A DNA stretch of 64,000 nt from Geosporobacter subterraneus DSM 17957 (GTDB lineage: Bacteria > Bacillota > Clostridia > Peptostreptococcales > Thermotaleaceae): positions 1 to 64,000 of the forward strand of contig NZ_FQZV01000005.1 of assembly GCF_900142145.1 (NCBI RefSeq), written 5' to 3'. Both the position numbers and the translations under genes were made by a program. The notes under the pieces were generated by a model, which was given only the letters and a program-made list of their open reading frames with translations, did not search any database and was not told where the DNA came from. Shown piece by piece: positions 52,465 through 62,178 of the stretch. Position 1 is the stretch's first letter; each line of letters starts with the position of its first letter.

Positions 52465-55400
52465 ATGAAACCATTAAAATTGAACATGAGTGCCTTTGGT
52501 CCCTATGCCGGATCACAGACCTTAGACTTTTCAGAATTGGAAGATCGTAATATTTTTCTAATACATGGACCTACCGGTGCAGGAAAGACCACAATTTTAG
52601 ACGGCATTTGTTTTGCATTATATGGAGACACCAGTGGGGCTGAGAGAAGCGGGAAAAGCATGCGAAGCCATCATGCGAGTATGGATCAACTGACGGAAGT
52701 GACCTTCGAATTTGCATTAAAGGAAGACAAATATCGGGTCCATCGAAAGCCAGAACAGGAAAGGCTTAAAAAATCCGGCACAGGAAAGACCATTCAAATG
52801 GCTGAGGCACTGCTGTGGAAGATAGAGGATTCTGAAGGTGCTGAAGACCGATTGCTGGAAACCGGTTGGAAAAACGTAACTGAAGCCATTGAAAAGCTGA
52901 TTGGCTTTAAAAGCAGCCAATTTCGTCAAGTGATTATGCTGCCACAGGGGCAGTTTCGCAAGCTGCTGCTGGCCGATTCTGTGGAGCGGCAGGATATTAT
53001 GGAGAAGCTGTTTCAGACAGAGATGTATAGAAAAATAGAAGAGCTGTTGAAAAAATCGGCTAAGGAACTTCGGGACAGTATTAAGGAAATAGAAAATCAG
53101 CGGGCTTGGAATCTACAGAAGGCTGAATGCGAAAGTATTGCAGATCTTTGCCGGCGAATAGAGGCTGATGAAGTCCAATTGATAAAGTTAAGAGAAAATC
53201 ATCATGAAAAAAATAACCGGGTATCTGCTGCACAGGAAGCTTTAGTGAAGGGAAAGGCTGGCAACGAGAGGCTGTTAGAGCTGGAAGAAAGCAAGAAAGC
53301 TTTGAAGCTGCTGCGGGAACAAAGACCGGCTATAGAATTGCAAGAAGAAATACTAAAGCGGGCCCGTCGTGCGGCCACGCTGGAGGAGCGGGAAAATCTG
53401 ACTAAGCAGCGTAGTGATGATAAGGCTGCATTAGAAAAGAAGCTGGCTCAGATACAGGAAGAAACAGCAGAAGCTGTGAAGGCCTTAGAACAGGCAGAAA
53501 TCATTCTCCAAAAAGAACGAGCCAAGGAAGAGATCCGTGAAAGGATGAAGGAGCAGTTGCTCCAACTGGAGAGTTACCGACCAAAGGTAGCATCTTTGGA
53601 GAGTGCAAAAGCACAGGTTGAAATTCAGCGTAAGCTAGTCAAAGGGCTGGAGGATCAGAAAAAAAAATTGACCGACGAACTTGCGGGGATAGAGGAGCAC
53701 CTGAATCAGCAAAAACAAAATCATATCCTTATGAAAGAAGCCGCTGTGAGGATGCCATTGCTGGAAGCCCAATATAGAGAAACAGAAAGACAGTATGTAC
53801 AAAAAAAACAGCTGAAAGAGACAGATCAACAGGCGATTATCTTACAAAGAACTTATAACAACTGCAAAGAAGCATTGGAAAGGCTTGAGAAAGAGTATAT
53901 AATGCTGAAAAATGAATGGATGCTGCTTCAAGAAGCATGGTATAAGGGGCAGGCGTCTATCCTGGCAGGCAAGCTTAAACCCCGGGAAGCTTGTCCTGTA
54001 TGTGGATCCACCCATCACCCCAAATTGGCTGAAAAGGCAGAAGGGGTACCAACTGAGGAGGAACTGAAGCATAAGCAGCAGGAGATGGAAAAGCTCGAAG
54101 TTTTAAGAGATAGAAGCAGACAGCAGCTCCAGCAGGCGCTGCTGGAAGTAGAAAAGCTGGAGAGCAGCCGCAATCATTTATTAAAAGAACTGGGAGATGC
54201 TTCCCAATCCGATTTAGAGAGTATTCAGAAGCTGCTGCAGGAGAAAAAAGAAGCATTGGAAAAGACCCTTGGAGAGGCAGCGGGTTTGGCAGAGACAGGG
54301 AAGTGCATAGAAGAGCTGGAAGCAAATTTTAAAAATAGAAAAGCTTTATTGGAGGAACTGCTCCAAAAGCTAAAGCTGGAAAGTGAAAGTCAAGGCAGCA
54401 TGGAGGGCGCCTATCTGGAACGGGAGACTTCTATTCCGGAAGGAATAAGATCCAATGAGGCACTGGAAAAAGAATTGGAAAATACAAAAAAAGCCTATGA
54501 TCAGTTGAAGCTGGCCCTTGAAAGGGCAGAAAATGATTATCAGGCGAAGGTTACAAAGCTGGCGGCAGTGAAGTCAGCTAAAGAAAGCTTGAAACAAGCC
54601 TATGAAGAGACAACATTAAAGTATTTGGAAGAAAAAAGACAGTTTTCAGAGCAAATGAAGCAGGAAGGATTTCAAAAGTACGCAGAATACATAGAAGCGA
54701 AGAAAAGCGAAGCGGAACAGCAGCAGATTGAAGAAGGCATCAAGCAGTACCATGGAAAGCTTCAAGCTGCAGAAGAACGTTTCGAGAGAGGAACAAAGGC
54801 AGCAGAAGGTATTGTTCCGGCGGATCTGGAGCAGCTTCAGCAGGCACTGGCTGCAGCACAAAAAGAGAAGGATGAAGCTTTAACCTTGGAAAACAACCTG
54901 CGGAAGAAAATAGAAGATGATCAAAAAATCATGAAAGAAGTAAAAATACTGGAGGAAATGCTCCAGGAGAAAGAAGATTCTTATCGCGTCGTAGGCTATC
55001 TTTCTCAGGTAAGCAATGGAGATAATGTTCACGGATTGACCCTGCAGCGTTTTGTGTTGGGGGCACTGTTGGATGATATCACCATCGCAGCTACGGAACG
55101 GTTAAAGCGAATGAGCAAGGGCAGATATCATCTGCAGAGAACTCTTGACCGATCTAGAAAAAATGCTGCAGGAGGCTTGGAATTAGAGGTTTTCGATACC
55201 TATACAGGAATAGAGCGGCCGGTGACAACTTTATCGGGAGGAGAGAGCTTTCTGGCATCCCTTTCCCTGGCACTAGGACTGGCCGATGTAGTACAGTCCT
55301 ACTCTGGAGGAATAAGTCTGGATACTATATTTGTAGATGAGGGCTTTGGTACACTGGATCCGGAATCCCTGGATTTTGCATTAAAAGCGCTGATTGATCT

Positions 55401-55524
55401 GCAGCAGGGGGGGCGGCTGGTAGGTATTATATCCCACGTACCTGAGCTAAAAGAAAGAATTGATGCAAGACTAGAGGTGTCTGTGGGAGAGCAGGGAAGT
55501 TCTGCTGCATTCAAAATATCGTAG
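52465..55524 (+). CDS. sbcC: DNA double-strand exonuclease ATPase SbcC (Rad50)
   Basis: This 1019-residue SMC-like ATPase has Walker A HGPTGAGKTT (~34-43), long coiled coils, and the zinc hook CPVCG at the centre (~510). The signature TLSGGESFLASLSLALGLAD (~925) and Walker B TIFVDEGFGTLD follow. It works with SbcD. It is the last gene of the four-gene repair operon. Confidence 0.96.
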   Translation: MKPLKLNMSAFGPYAGSQTLDFSELEDRNIFLIHGPTGAGKTTILDGICFALYGDTSGAERSGKSMRSHHASMDQLTEVTFEFALKEDKYRVHRKPEQERLKKSGTGKTIQMAEALLWKIEDSEGAEDRLLETGWKNVTEAIEKLIGFKSSQFRQVIMLPQGQFRKLLLADSVERQDIMEKLFQTEMYRKIEELLKKSAKELRDSIKEIENQRAWNLQKAECESIADLCRRIEADEVQLIKLRENHHEKNNRVSAAQEALVKGKAGNERLLELEESKKALKLLREQRPAIELQEEILKRARRAATLEERENLTKQRSDDKAALEKKLAQIQEETAEAVKALEQAEIILQKERAKEEIRERMKEQLLQLESYRPKVASLESAKAQVEIQRKLVKGLEDQKKKLTDELAGIEEHLNQQKQNHILMKEAAVRMPLLEAQYRETERQYVQKKQLKETDQQAIILQRTYNNCKEALERLEKEYIMLKNEWMLLQEAWYKGQASILAGKLKPREACPVCGSTHHPKLAEKAEGVPTEEELKHKQQEMEKLEVLRDRSRQQLQQALLEVEKLESSRNHLLKELGDASQSDLESIQKLLQEKKEALEKTLGEAAGLAETGKCIEELEANFKNRKALLEELLQKLKLESESQGSMEGAYLERETSIPEGIRSNEALEKELENTKKAYDQLKLALERAENDYQAKVTKLAAVKSAKESLKQAYEETTLKYLEEKRQFSEQMKQEGFQKYAEYIEAKKSEAEQQQIEEGIKQYHGKLQAAEERFERGTKAAEGIVPADLEQLQQALAAAQKEKDEALTLENNLRKKIEDDQKIMKEVKILEEMLQEKEDSYRVVGYLSQVSNGDNVHGLTLQRFVLGALLDDITIAATERLKRMSKGRYHLQRTLDRSRKNAAGGLELEVFDTYTGIERPVTTLSGGESFLASLSLALGLADVVQSYSGGISLDTIFVDEGFGTLDPESLDFALKALIDLQQGGRLVGIISHVPELKERIDARLEVSVGEQGSSAAFKIS

Positions 55525-55632
55525 ACCGCATATAATGTATAAACCCTAAAATACGCCACGCTGTCCAAAAGCATCATTAGGGTAAAGTAACATAATCTAT
55601 ATAAAAAAAGCAGTAGAAGGGGTGAAAATGAA

Positions 55633-56187
55633 ATGGAACATAAAATAGAAGAGGCATTGGAGCTAGCTGCAAAAGCCCACTTGAACCAAGTGCGAAAGGG
55701 GACAGATACCCCCTATATTACCCATCCTTATATGCTGGGTATGATGCTGATGGAAGCAGGCTGCTCAGAAGATGAGATTATTGCAGGAATTCTTCACGAT
55801 ACGGTGGAGGATACATGGGTTACCTTAGAGTATATCGGAGAACACTTTGGGGAGAAGGTAGCTGATATTGTAGCAGGCTGTACGGAACCGGATAAAAAAC
55901 TGTGTTGGGAAAAAAGAAAGCAGCATACCATAGAATATCTCAGAACTGCACCCAGAGAAATCTGCATGGTGGCATGCGTTGATAAACTGCACAATGCATG
56001 GACGATGCTGCGGGAATACGAAAAGGTGGGTGATGCAGTGTGGGATCGATTTAGCCGGGGATACGAGGACCAGAAATGGTACTATCATAATTTAGTAGAG
56101 AGCTTAGGTGTCCAGTTTGGTAAAGGAGAGAAGGTTGAATGTTATGAGGCCTTCAAAAAAATAGTGGAGACCCTCTTTGCACGATAA
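55633..56187 (+). CDS. HD-domain hydrolase of the RelA/SpoT (small alarmone hydrolase) type
   Basis: This 184-residue protein has the HD layout of SpoT/MESH1: AAKAHLNQVRKGTDTPYITHPYMLG, the metal motif AGILHDTVEDT and a downstream Asp-containing DKLHNA. It lacks a synthetase domain, so hydrolysis of (p)ppGpp or a related nucleotide is the best guess. Related stand-alone HD proteins have other or unknown substrates. ATG 55633 has AAGGGGTG 8 bp upstream. Confidence 0.8.
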   Translation: MEHKIEEALELAAKAHLNQVRKGTDTPYITHPYMLGMMLMEAGCSEDEIIAGILHDTVEDTWVTLEYIGEHFGEKVADIVAGCTEPDKKLCWEKRKQHTIEYLRTAPREICMVACVDKLHNAWTMLREYEKVGDAVWDRFSRGYEDQKWYYHNLVESLGVQFGKGEKVECYEAFKKIVETLFAR

Positions 56188-56305
56188 GGAAGGGATTTGA
56201 ATAGGATATGGCGAAACAATGCTGTAGGCATAAACTTGTAAAAAGGGATATGATTTACAAGGGAACGGCTCTTAGGCCGTCCTGCTGACGGAAGGGGGAA
56301 GTCTT

Positions 56306-57244
56306 ACGAATAAACGATTAAGCAGCAAGAGTACTATTTTTTTCAGCAGCACCATAATTTCTATTTTGCTCTTATTTAGTATTCATACTTCTTATATACA
56401 GGGGGAGAATGAGAAATTGGCCCAGGCCCATTTAGAGCTGCAACAATCCTTTGAAACTTTGGAAACGGAAAAAGCCCAGATGCTGCAGGAGAAGGTGCAG
56501 CTGGAGCAGGCCCTTGAAGCCCTAAAACAGGAAAATGATAAGATTCAAAAAGAGATGGAAGCATTAAAAGAGCCTGTTGCAAATCAGAAAACCGAGACCC
56601 TAAAGGTATCGCAGAATAAAACTGCCTATCTAACCTTTGATGATGGGCCTAGCTCAAATACGATTAAGATTCTGGATATTCTAAAGAAATATGAGATTAA
56701 GGCAACCTTTTTTGTCATTGGCAGTGAGACAGAAAGCAGTAAAAAAATCTACAGGCGAATTGTGGAAGAAGGTCATGTTATCGGCAATCATACCTACAGC
56801 CACAACTATAATAAAATCTATGCTTCTGTAGAGAATTTCATGGAGGATATATGGAAGCTGGAGGCTTTATTGGAGGAGGTGGCGGGAGTCAAACCTAAAA
56901 TTATCCGTTTTCCGGGAGGCTCCAAAAACCAAGCCAGTTCGAGAGCCGGCGGTAAAGGCTTGATGGCTGACCTGATCACCCGGCTGCAGGAGGAAGGGTA
57001 TCAATACTTCGACTGGAATGTAACCTCAAAGGATGCCAGTGCAGTAACTCCTGATAAGGAGATTATCGTACGGTCAGTTTTAGAAGGTATCCAGGGGAAA
57101 AAGGAGGCCATTATCCTCTTCCATGACAACGCCCCAAAGACCACTACTGTAGAAGCATTGCCTGAAATCATCGAAGCTTTGCTGGAAAAAGGGTATAAAT
57201 TTGAGGTTTTATCAGAAACCTCCTACTATGTACATCACCGATAA
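56306..57244 (+). CDS. Membrane-anchored polysaccharide deacetylase (NodB family), non-standard start
   Basis: The catalytic domain (NodB fold) has YLTFDDGPSSNT, the zinc motif HTYSH, RFPGGS, FDWNVTS and LFHDN. It should deacetylate peptidoglycan or another wall glycan. Upstream are one membrane helix and a coiled coil (LAQAHLELQQSFETLETEK). The frame is open through LTNKRLSSKSTIFFSST before the helix, but no ATG/GTG/TTG occurs there. The ribosome site GGAAGGGGG (56290-56298) points to the ACG codon at 56306. The first standard codon is TTG 56366, inside the helix. An ACG start or a recent ATG-to-ACG change is likely. Confidence 0.82.
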   Translation, partial: TNKRLSSKSTIFFSSTIISILLLFSIHTSYIQGENEKLAQAHLELQQSFETLETEKAQMLQEKVQLEQALEALKQENDKIQKEMEALKEPVANQKTETLKVSQNKTAYLTFDDGPSSNTIKILDILKKYEIKATFFVIGSETESSKKIYRRIVEEGHVIGNHTYSHNYNKIYASVENFMEDIWKLEALLEEVAGVKPKIIRFPGGSKNQASSRAGGKGLMADLITRLQEEGYQYFDWNVTSKDASAVTPDKEIIVRSVLEGIQGKKEAIILFHDNAPKTTTVEALPEIIEALLEKGYKFEVLSETSYYVHHR

Positions 57245-57262
57245 ATAGAATATAGAGAGCAG

Positions 57263-57306
57263 AAAAGCATCTTTATGGGAAAATAAACTATGAAAGGTGC
57301 TTTTTC
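57263..57306 (+). terminator. Probable terminator after the deacetylase
   Basis: Imperfect stem AAAAGCATCTTTAT (57263-57276) with ATGAAAGGTGCTTTT, followed by TTTC. It has two mismatches. Confidence 0.5.
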
Positions 57307-57410
57307 TTTCTAATATCCTATGGTAAAATAATAGGGCTACATAGCATAAAGTGAGTAGCTGCTGAGAAAAGCTATAATAGAGTGTATTATATGAGATAGG
57401 AATGATATAA

Positions 57411-58301
57411 ATGGAAATCTACTATATAGACAGAAAAACTGGGGAAAAGAAGAAGGAGATTGTAGCGGGAGAAAAATTTTTAAAATGGATTTACGATACC
57501 CGGTCAGGAAAAAGCCTGTTAGAGGCTATCGTAAAACGGAAAATTTTTTCTACCCTATACGGCAAGCTACAGGATGTACCCTATAGCAGTAAAAAGATTC
57601 CCGATTTTGTGAAGGATTTGGAAATCGATTTAGGGGAAGCCCAGCGGGAAAAAGTTGATGAATATAGGAATTTTAATGATTTCTTTGCGAGGGAATTAAA
57701 GCCGTCAGCAAGACCAATTTGCAGGGAGAATTCCTGCCTCATTGCCCCTGCTGACGGAAGGGCACTGGCCTATGAAGATATTGATATCCGACAGGTGATC
57801 CAGGTAAAGGGTTCCTATTATTCTCTTGAGGATGTTTTTAATGATAAAGAATGGGCAGAGGAATACCAGGGGGGAACCTGTATTATCGTGAGATTATGTC
57901 CTGCAGATTATCACCGGTTTCACTTTCCTGACAGCGGAATTCCGCAAGCAGCCAGAAGAATCAAAGGTGAATACTACTCTGTTAACCCCATTAGCTTACA
58001 TAAGGTTGAAAGAGTATATTGTGTAAATAAACGGGAAATTACCAAATTCGGCTCTGATCATTTTGGAGAAATAGCCTTTGTTGAGGTAGGCGCTACCTGT
58101 GTAGGAACTATCATACAAACCTATAAGTCAGGGGAAGCGGTGGATAAAGGACAGGAAAAAGGTTATTTCAAATTTGGCGGATCCACGGTAATCCTTTTTC
58201 TTAAAAAAGGTCAAGTGAAAATCGATGAGGATATAATACAAAATACAAAGGCTGGCTTTGAAACCAGGGTATTGATGGGAGAGGCCATAGGCAGAAAGTA
58301 G
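57411..58301 (+). CDS. psd: Phosphatidylserine decarboxylase proenzyme
   Basis: Psd makes phosphatidylethanolamine from phosphatidylserine. The 296-residue proenzyme has the catalytic FFARELKP region, [13 protein letters not shown] and [10 protein letters not shown]. The self-cleavage motif FGGSTVILF near the C-terminus generates the pyruvoyl group at Ser. pssA is not adjacent. The next gene begins 20 bp downstream. Confidence 0.95.
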   Translation: MEIYYIDRKTGEKKKEIVAGEKFLKWIYDTRSGKSLLEAIVKRKIFSTLYGKLQDVPYSSKKIPDFVKDLEIDLGEAQREKVDEYRNFNDFFARELKPSARPICRENSCLIAPADGRALAYEDIDIRQVIQVKGSYYSLEDVFNDKEWAEEYQGGTCIIVRLCPADYHRFHFPDSGIPQAARRIKGEYYSVNPISLHKVERVYCVNKREITKFGSDHFGEIAFVEVGATCVGTIIQTYKSGEAVDKGQEKGYFKFGGSTVILFLKKGQVKIDEDIIQNTKAGFETRVLMGEAIGRK

Positions 58302-58321
58302 ATTTGAAAGGTGTGATTTTT

Positions 58322-59131
58322 ATGTATGATTATCATATGCATACATCCTTTTCAAGGGATGCAAGCATGGAGCTTGAAGAGGCTATACAGCGAGCTATAG
58401 AGGTAGGGTTAAAGGAAATTGTTTTTACTGACCATGCAGAATTAAATGTATGGAGCCCCGAGGATTTGATCATTGATGATATCTTTGATGAGGAAACCTA
58501 TATTTCGACACTGCAGGCAGTCCGGGAGAAATATAAGGATCAGATTCAAATAAAAATTGGGATAGAAATGGGTCTTCAGGTGGAAGAAAAGGAGAGAATT
58601 CATCAACTGATACAAAGACATCCCTTTGATTTTGTCATTGGTTCCAGCCATACCATCGATAGAGTAGATTTATACTATGGGAAGCTTTTTGCAGACAGAA
58701 GGAAAGAGGAAACCTATGAGCGTTACTTTACAGAGATTCTGAGGATTGTAAAGGAAGTAGACGATTTTGATGTATACGGACACTTGGATTTAGTGAGAAG
58801 ATATGCATTGAGTAAATATAAAGAGATAGAGCTGAACAGTAAAGATTATGAAATCATTGAGGAAATACTTAAGGTGCTGATTGGAAAGGGAAAGGGAATA
58901 GAGGTTAATACATCCGGGTATCGCTATGGACTGAATACGGTGAATCCTTCTCCAGAAGTATTAAAAATGTATAAGCAACTTGGGGGAGAAGTGATTACGG
59001 TAGGATCCGATGCCCATAAAAAGCAGGATGTAGGCTGCTATATATTAGAGACTTACCAGTTATTGAAAGAAATTGGATTCAAATATATCACGACCTTTGA
59101 TCAACGAAAGCCGCATTTTGTGAGAATATAG
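58322..59131 (+). CDS. PHP-domain phosphatase, histidinol-phosphatase (HisJ/HisK) type
   Basis: This ~269-residue PHP-fold metal hydrolase begins MYDYHMHTSFSRDA. The metal ligands are in DYHMHT, FTDHAE, IGIEMG, GSSHTIDR, YGHLDLVRRYAL and GSDAHK. Such enzymes are often histidinol-phosphate phosphatases, but the substrate is uncertain without his genes nearby. ATG 58322 is placed at normal distance from AAAGGTGTGA; the upstream TTG 58304 is not. Confidence 0.82.
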   Translation: MYDYHMHTSFSRDASMELEEAIQRAIEVGLKEIVFTDHAELNVWSPEDLIIDDIFDEETYISTLQAVREKYKDQIQIKIGIEMGLQVEEKERIHQLIQRHPFDFVIGSSHTIDRVDLYYGKLFADRRKEETYERYFTEILRIVKEVDDFDVYGHLDLVRRYALSKYKEIELNSKDYEIIEEILKVLIGKGKGIEVNTSGYRYGLNTVNPSPEVLKMYKQLGGEVITVGSDAHKKQDVGCYILETYQLLKEIGFKYITTFDQRKPHFVRI

Positions 59132-59204
59132 GACTATAGGTTGTAAGTGATAGAAAGACGGTGATGGAGCTCACCTTTAAGTATTGCATCCGTGCAATTA
59201 ATGG

Positions 59205-59242
59205 CTCCTACTTGGCTAAGCTAGTCGAAGTAGGAGTTTTTT
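59205..59242 (+). terminator. Terminator after the PHP phosphatase gene
   Basis: The 9-base stem CTCCTACTT/AAGTAGGAG (59205-59213/59228-59236) is followed by TTTTTTG. Its sequence is close to the terminator at 33023. Confidence 0.75.
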
Positions 59243-59303
59243 GCTTTTATTTTCTCGGTTTAAAGATGATGTACATTTATGACTACATGGGAGGTTGAAA
59301 CCA

Positions 59304-60491
59304 ATGGCACTAAGTCTCGCTATCATTGTATTATTAGGATTGGCTTTTAATAAGGGTTTTGAAAAACTGAAGCTGCCCGGACTATTGGGAATGCTGTTGC
59401 TGGGAATATTGATCGGGCCCTTTGGGCTTAACTTGATTAGCAAGGAGATTTTAAATATTTCTTCCGAGCTTAGAAAGATTGCTCTCATCGTCATATTGTT
59501 AAGAGCAGGATTGGGAATAAAAAAAGAGACCCTCAATAAGGTAGGTGTGCCTGCCCTGAAAATGAGCTGTATACCCGGCCTGTTTGAAGGATTTACCATA
59601 CTTTTCACAGCAAGCTATCTTTTGGGCATCACAACAGTGGAAGCAGGAATTTTAGGCTTTATTATTGCTGCCGTGTCCCCTGCGGTCATCGTTCCCTCAA
59701 TGCTTCATTTTATTCAGATGAGAAAAGGGGAGCAGAAGGGTATTCCTACCTTGGTACTGGCAGGAGCCTCTATTGACGATGTATTTGCCATAACCCTGTT
59801 TTCCACCTTTCTGGGACTATATGGAACTCAGAATCTAAACATATTTAGACAGGTTTTAGATATACCCATTTCGATTGTCTTAGGGATCGGATTAGGCGTT
59901 GTGGTGGGGATTAGTCTGGTGATGATTTTTCAAAACTTCCATATTCGGGACACTAAAAAAGCCCTGATCATATTAGGTATTGCCATAGTTTTTACAAGTC
60001 TGGAGGATGCACTGAAGGATATGATTCCTATGGCCAGCCTTTTAGGGGTCATGACCATTGGATTTATAATTTTAGAAAAGTATCCTAAAGTGGCCAATCG
60101 GTTGCCTCAGAAGTTTAACAAGATTTGGGTGTTTGCAGAGCTGCTGCTATTCGTTCTTGTAGGTGCACAGGTGAATATTTACGTTGCCTTAAACTCTGGA
60201 CTGATTGGCCTTCTGATCATCGCAGTAGGGCTCATCGGCAGAAGTCTGGGTGTGCTGCTATCACTGGCAGGAACTAATTTAAACCGGAGAGAACGGTTCT
60301 TTTGTGTATTTGCCTATATACCAAAAGCAACAGTACAGGCAGCCATTGGAGCTGTACCCTTGGCTGCCGGAATACCCTCCGGGGAGGTTATCCTAGCCAT
60401 ATCGGTTCTGTCTATTATCATTACGGCTCCTTTAGGTGCTATAGCCATTAGGATTACAGGAGAGAAGTGGCTGGCAGAAGATGCAGTATAA
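59304..60491 (+). CDS. Cation:proton antiporter (CPA family)
   Basis: This 395-residue protein has about twelve predicted membrane helices. It starts MALSLAIIVLLGLAFNKGFEKL. The conserved GLLGMLLLGILIGP, the cation-site helix LAGASIDDVFAITLFS (Asp pair) and IPKATVQAAIGAVPLA are typical of Na+(K+)/H+ exchangers. ATG 59304 has GGGAGG 9 bp upstream; the frame extends to a TTG at 59295 without a good site. The ion exchanged is not predictable. Confidence 0.87.
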   Translation: MALSLAIIVLLGLAFNKGFEKLKLPGLLGMLLLGILIGPFGLNLISKEILNISSELRKIALIVILLRAGLGIKKETLNKVGVPALKMSCIPGLFEGFTILFTASYLLGITTVEAGILGFIIAAVSPAVIVPSMLHFIQMRKGEQKGIPTLVLAGASIDDVFAITLFSTFLGLYGTQNLNIFRQVLDIPISIVLGIGLGVVVGISLVMIFQNFHIRDTKKALIILGIAIVFTSLEDALKDMIPMASLLGVMTIGFIILEKYPKVANRLPQKFNKIWVFAELLLFVLVGAQVNIYVALNSGLIGLLIIAVGLIGRSLGVLLSLAGTNLNRRERFFCVFAYIPKATVQAAIGAVPLAAGIPSGEVILAISVLSIIITAPLGAIAIRITGEKWLAEDAV

Positions 60492-60560
60492 GGATAAGGG
60501 ATGTAAAGTTGGAAGAAATGTAATATAATGGTACGAGGGTGGTAAGTCTGGGATGTGGAA

Positions 60561-60632
60561 ATGGAAGGATTGCAGAAAAGAAGAGTATTGAGATTGCAGG
60601 ATTATGATTATTCACAAGCAGGATATTATTTT
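60561..60632 (+). pseudogene. N-terminal remnant of a REP-associated (Y1/IS200-like) transposase
   Basis: Frame +1 from ATG 60561 reads MEGLQKRRVLRLQDYDYSQ then AGYYF. This is the opening of REP-associated tyrosine transposases (R-K--RL-DYDYSQ-G-YFVTICT). Homology stops at 60632, where the sequence becomes the 3' end of fetB on the other strand. The catalytic HUH and Tyr motifs are missing. The rest was lost by deletion or truncation. Confidence 0.7.
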
Positions 60633-61381
60633 CGTTCTAATGTCAGTTGAACCCTTTCATTGAAAAATTCCCGATAAGCCAGAAAACTGGAAGTAAAAGC
60701 AGAGATGGAAACGGCAGAAGAAAGCATGAAGGTAACCAGAATCTGATACTGAATAGCTACCAGCGGTGATACTCCTGCCAGAATTAAACCGGTCATCATT
60801 CCCGGGAGCTGAATAATTCCCAAGGTTTTCATAGAATCCACCGTAGGCATCATGCCGGTTTTTACTGCATCGCGGATCAGACCGATAGAAGCCTCCTTAG
60901 CAGAGGCACCTAGGGAAAGCTTAACCTCTATCTCCTGTATTTTATCCAAATAGTTTTGACGAAGCTGTTTAAAGGTCAGTCCTACAGCTACCATGGAGTT
61001 TCCAACAATCATGCCGCTGATGGGAATGACTTGGGAAGGGACGTATTCTATGGATCCAACTGCAATTAAGATTCCAAGGGTGGTTATGGTGCCGGCAGAA
61101 ATAGCGTAAAAAGCAATAGATTTACTATTTTTGATTTCCTTACCTCTCTGAGCAGCTAAATAACTGGCGTTAAACATCATAATCAAGATCATGACGAAGG
61201 TGAGTAATCCGTTATTTACGTTAAATATATATTTTAAGACAAAGCCGATGGCAGATAACTGCAGCACTGCCCGCAGTGTACCGATTAGAATCTCTTTTTC
61301 AAGGTGAAGCTTTTGAACTTTAGAAAAGGCCAATGGGATTAACATTAATAAAGACGCCATGGAAAGTGAAAAAATATTCAT
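60626..61381 (-). CDS. fetB: FetB-type metal export permease (UPF0014)
   Basis: This 251-residue protein with about six or seven helices belongs to the FetB/YbbM family. Conserved parts are LRAVLQLSAIGFVLKYIF, ISGMIVGNSMVAVGL, the cytoplasmic LSLGASAKEA and LPGMMTGLILAGVSPLVAIQYQ. Known FetAB exports iron and protects against peroxide. It lies 14 bp after fetA; AAGGGAGG is upstream of the start. Its last codons border a transposase remnant on the opposite strand. Confidence 0.92.
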   Translation of the reverse strand: MNIFSLSMASLLMLIPLAFSKVQKLHLEKEILIGTLRAVLQLSAIGFVLKYIFNVNNGLLTFVMILIMMFNASYLAAQRGKEIKNSKSIAFYAISAGTITTLGILIAVGSIEYVPSQVIPISGMIVGNSMVAVGLTFKQLRQNYLDKIQEIEVKLSLGASAKEASIGLIRDAVKTGMMPTVDSMKTLGIIQLPGMMTGLILAGVSPLVAIQYQILVTFMLSSAVSISAFTSSFLAYREFFNERVQLTLERK

Positions 61382-61395
61382 ATAGCAATCCTCCC

Positions 61396-62112
61396 TTATC
61401 TTTGACCACTCATAAATTTATCCAATTCCCCATCTATCCCCCGCCCAAAGAAGGACTCAGTAGGCATATCATGAACGATTTTTCCTTGATTCATATACAG
61501 GGTTCGGTTTCCTAATCCTTTAGCCTGCTGCATATCATGGGTAACCAATAGGATGGTGAGTTCGCTTCTTTGGTGAAGCTGTTTAATAAAATCTTCGACC
61601 ATAGAGCGGTTAACCGGGTCCAGAGAGGCAGTGATTTCATCCAACAGCAGTACCTCAGGTTCTAATATTAAGCTTCGAATGAGTGCAATACGCTGTTGTT
61701 CGCCGCCTGATAGGGAATGAATATTTTTCTGAAGAATGTCCTCATCCAGATTCAGTTCCTTTAACAAAGCGCTAATTTTACCAAGATCAATCTCCTTACT
61801 ATGAAGCTTAAAGGGATATTTCAGATTATCAATAACCTTAGTACCAAATAAATAGGGTTTTTGAAAAACATAACTGATTTGAACCCTCAATGCTTCCGGG
61901 ACATAGGTATTTATGTTTTTTTCTCTATATAAGATATTCCCGCTGGTTGGACTGTTGAGGTTGTTCAGTAAACGAAGCAGGGTTGACTTACCGCTTCCTG
62001 ATGGACCAATGATCGTTAAAAACTCTCCAGTGGAGATATTCAGGTCAATACCTCTGAGGATCTCCGTCCTATTTATCCTATAATGAACACTTTGAAGTTC
62101 AAGCAGCTTCAT
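61396..62112 (-). CDS. fetA: FetA-type metal export ABC ATPase
   Basis: This 238-residue ABC ATPase has Walker A GPSGSGKST, the signature SLSGGEQQRIALIRS, Walker B VLLLDEITASLDP and the switch His in LLVTHDMQ. Its pairing with FetB identifies it. It is divergent from the MarR-type gene across a palindrome-rich 197-bp region. Confidence 0.92.
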   Translation of the reverse strand: MKLLELQSVHYRINRTEILRGIDLNISTGEFLTIIGPSGSGKSTLLRLLNNLNSPTSGNILYREKNINTYVPEALRVQISYVFQKPYLFGTKVIDNLKYPFKLHSKEIDLGKISALLKELNLDEDILQKNIHSLSGGEQQRIALIRSLILEPEVLLLDEITASLDPVNRSMVEDFIKQLHQRSELTILLVTHDMQQAKGLGNRTLYMNQGKIVHDMPTESFFGRGIDGELDKFMSGQR

Positions 62113-62178
62113 AGTTTTCCCTCCATAAATTCCATTCCATATAGCATAACCTGCACGATAATAAACATAAATAAATAT

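Noticed and set aside
44330-55524. AddAB-SbcDC as a phage-defence island
   Set aside because: These are standard chromosomal repair genes with intact motifs and no associated defence genes.
56222-56305. Riboswitch in the leader of the deacetylase gene
   Set aside because: Small alternative hairpins are present, but I could not match the sequence to any known aptamer consensus; kept only as a note with the unusual start.
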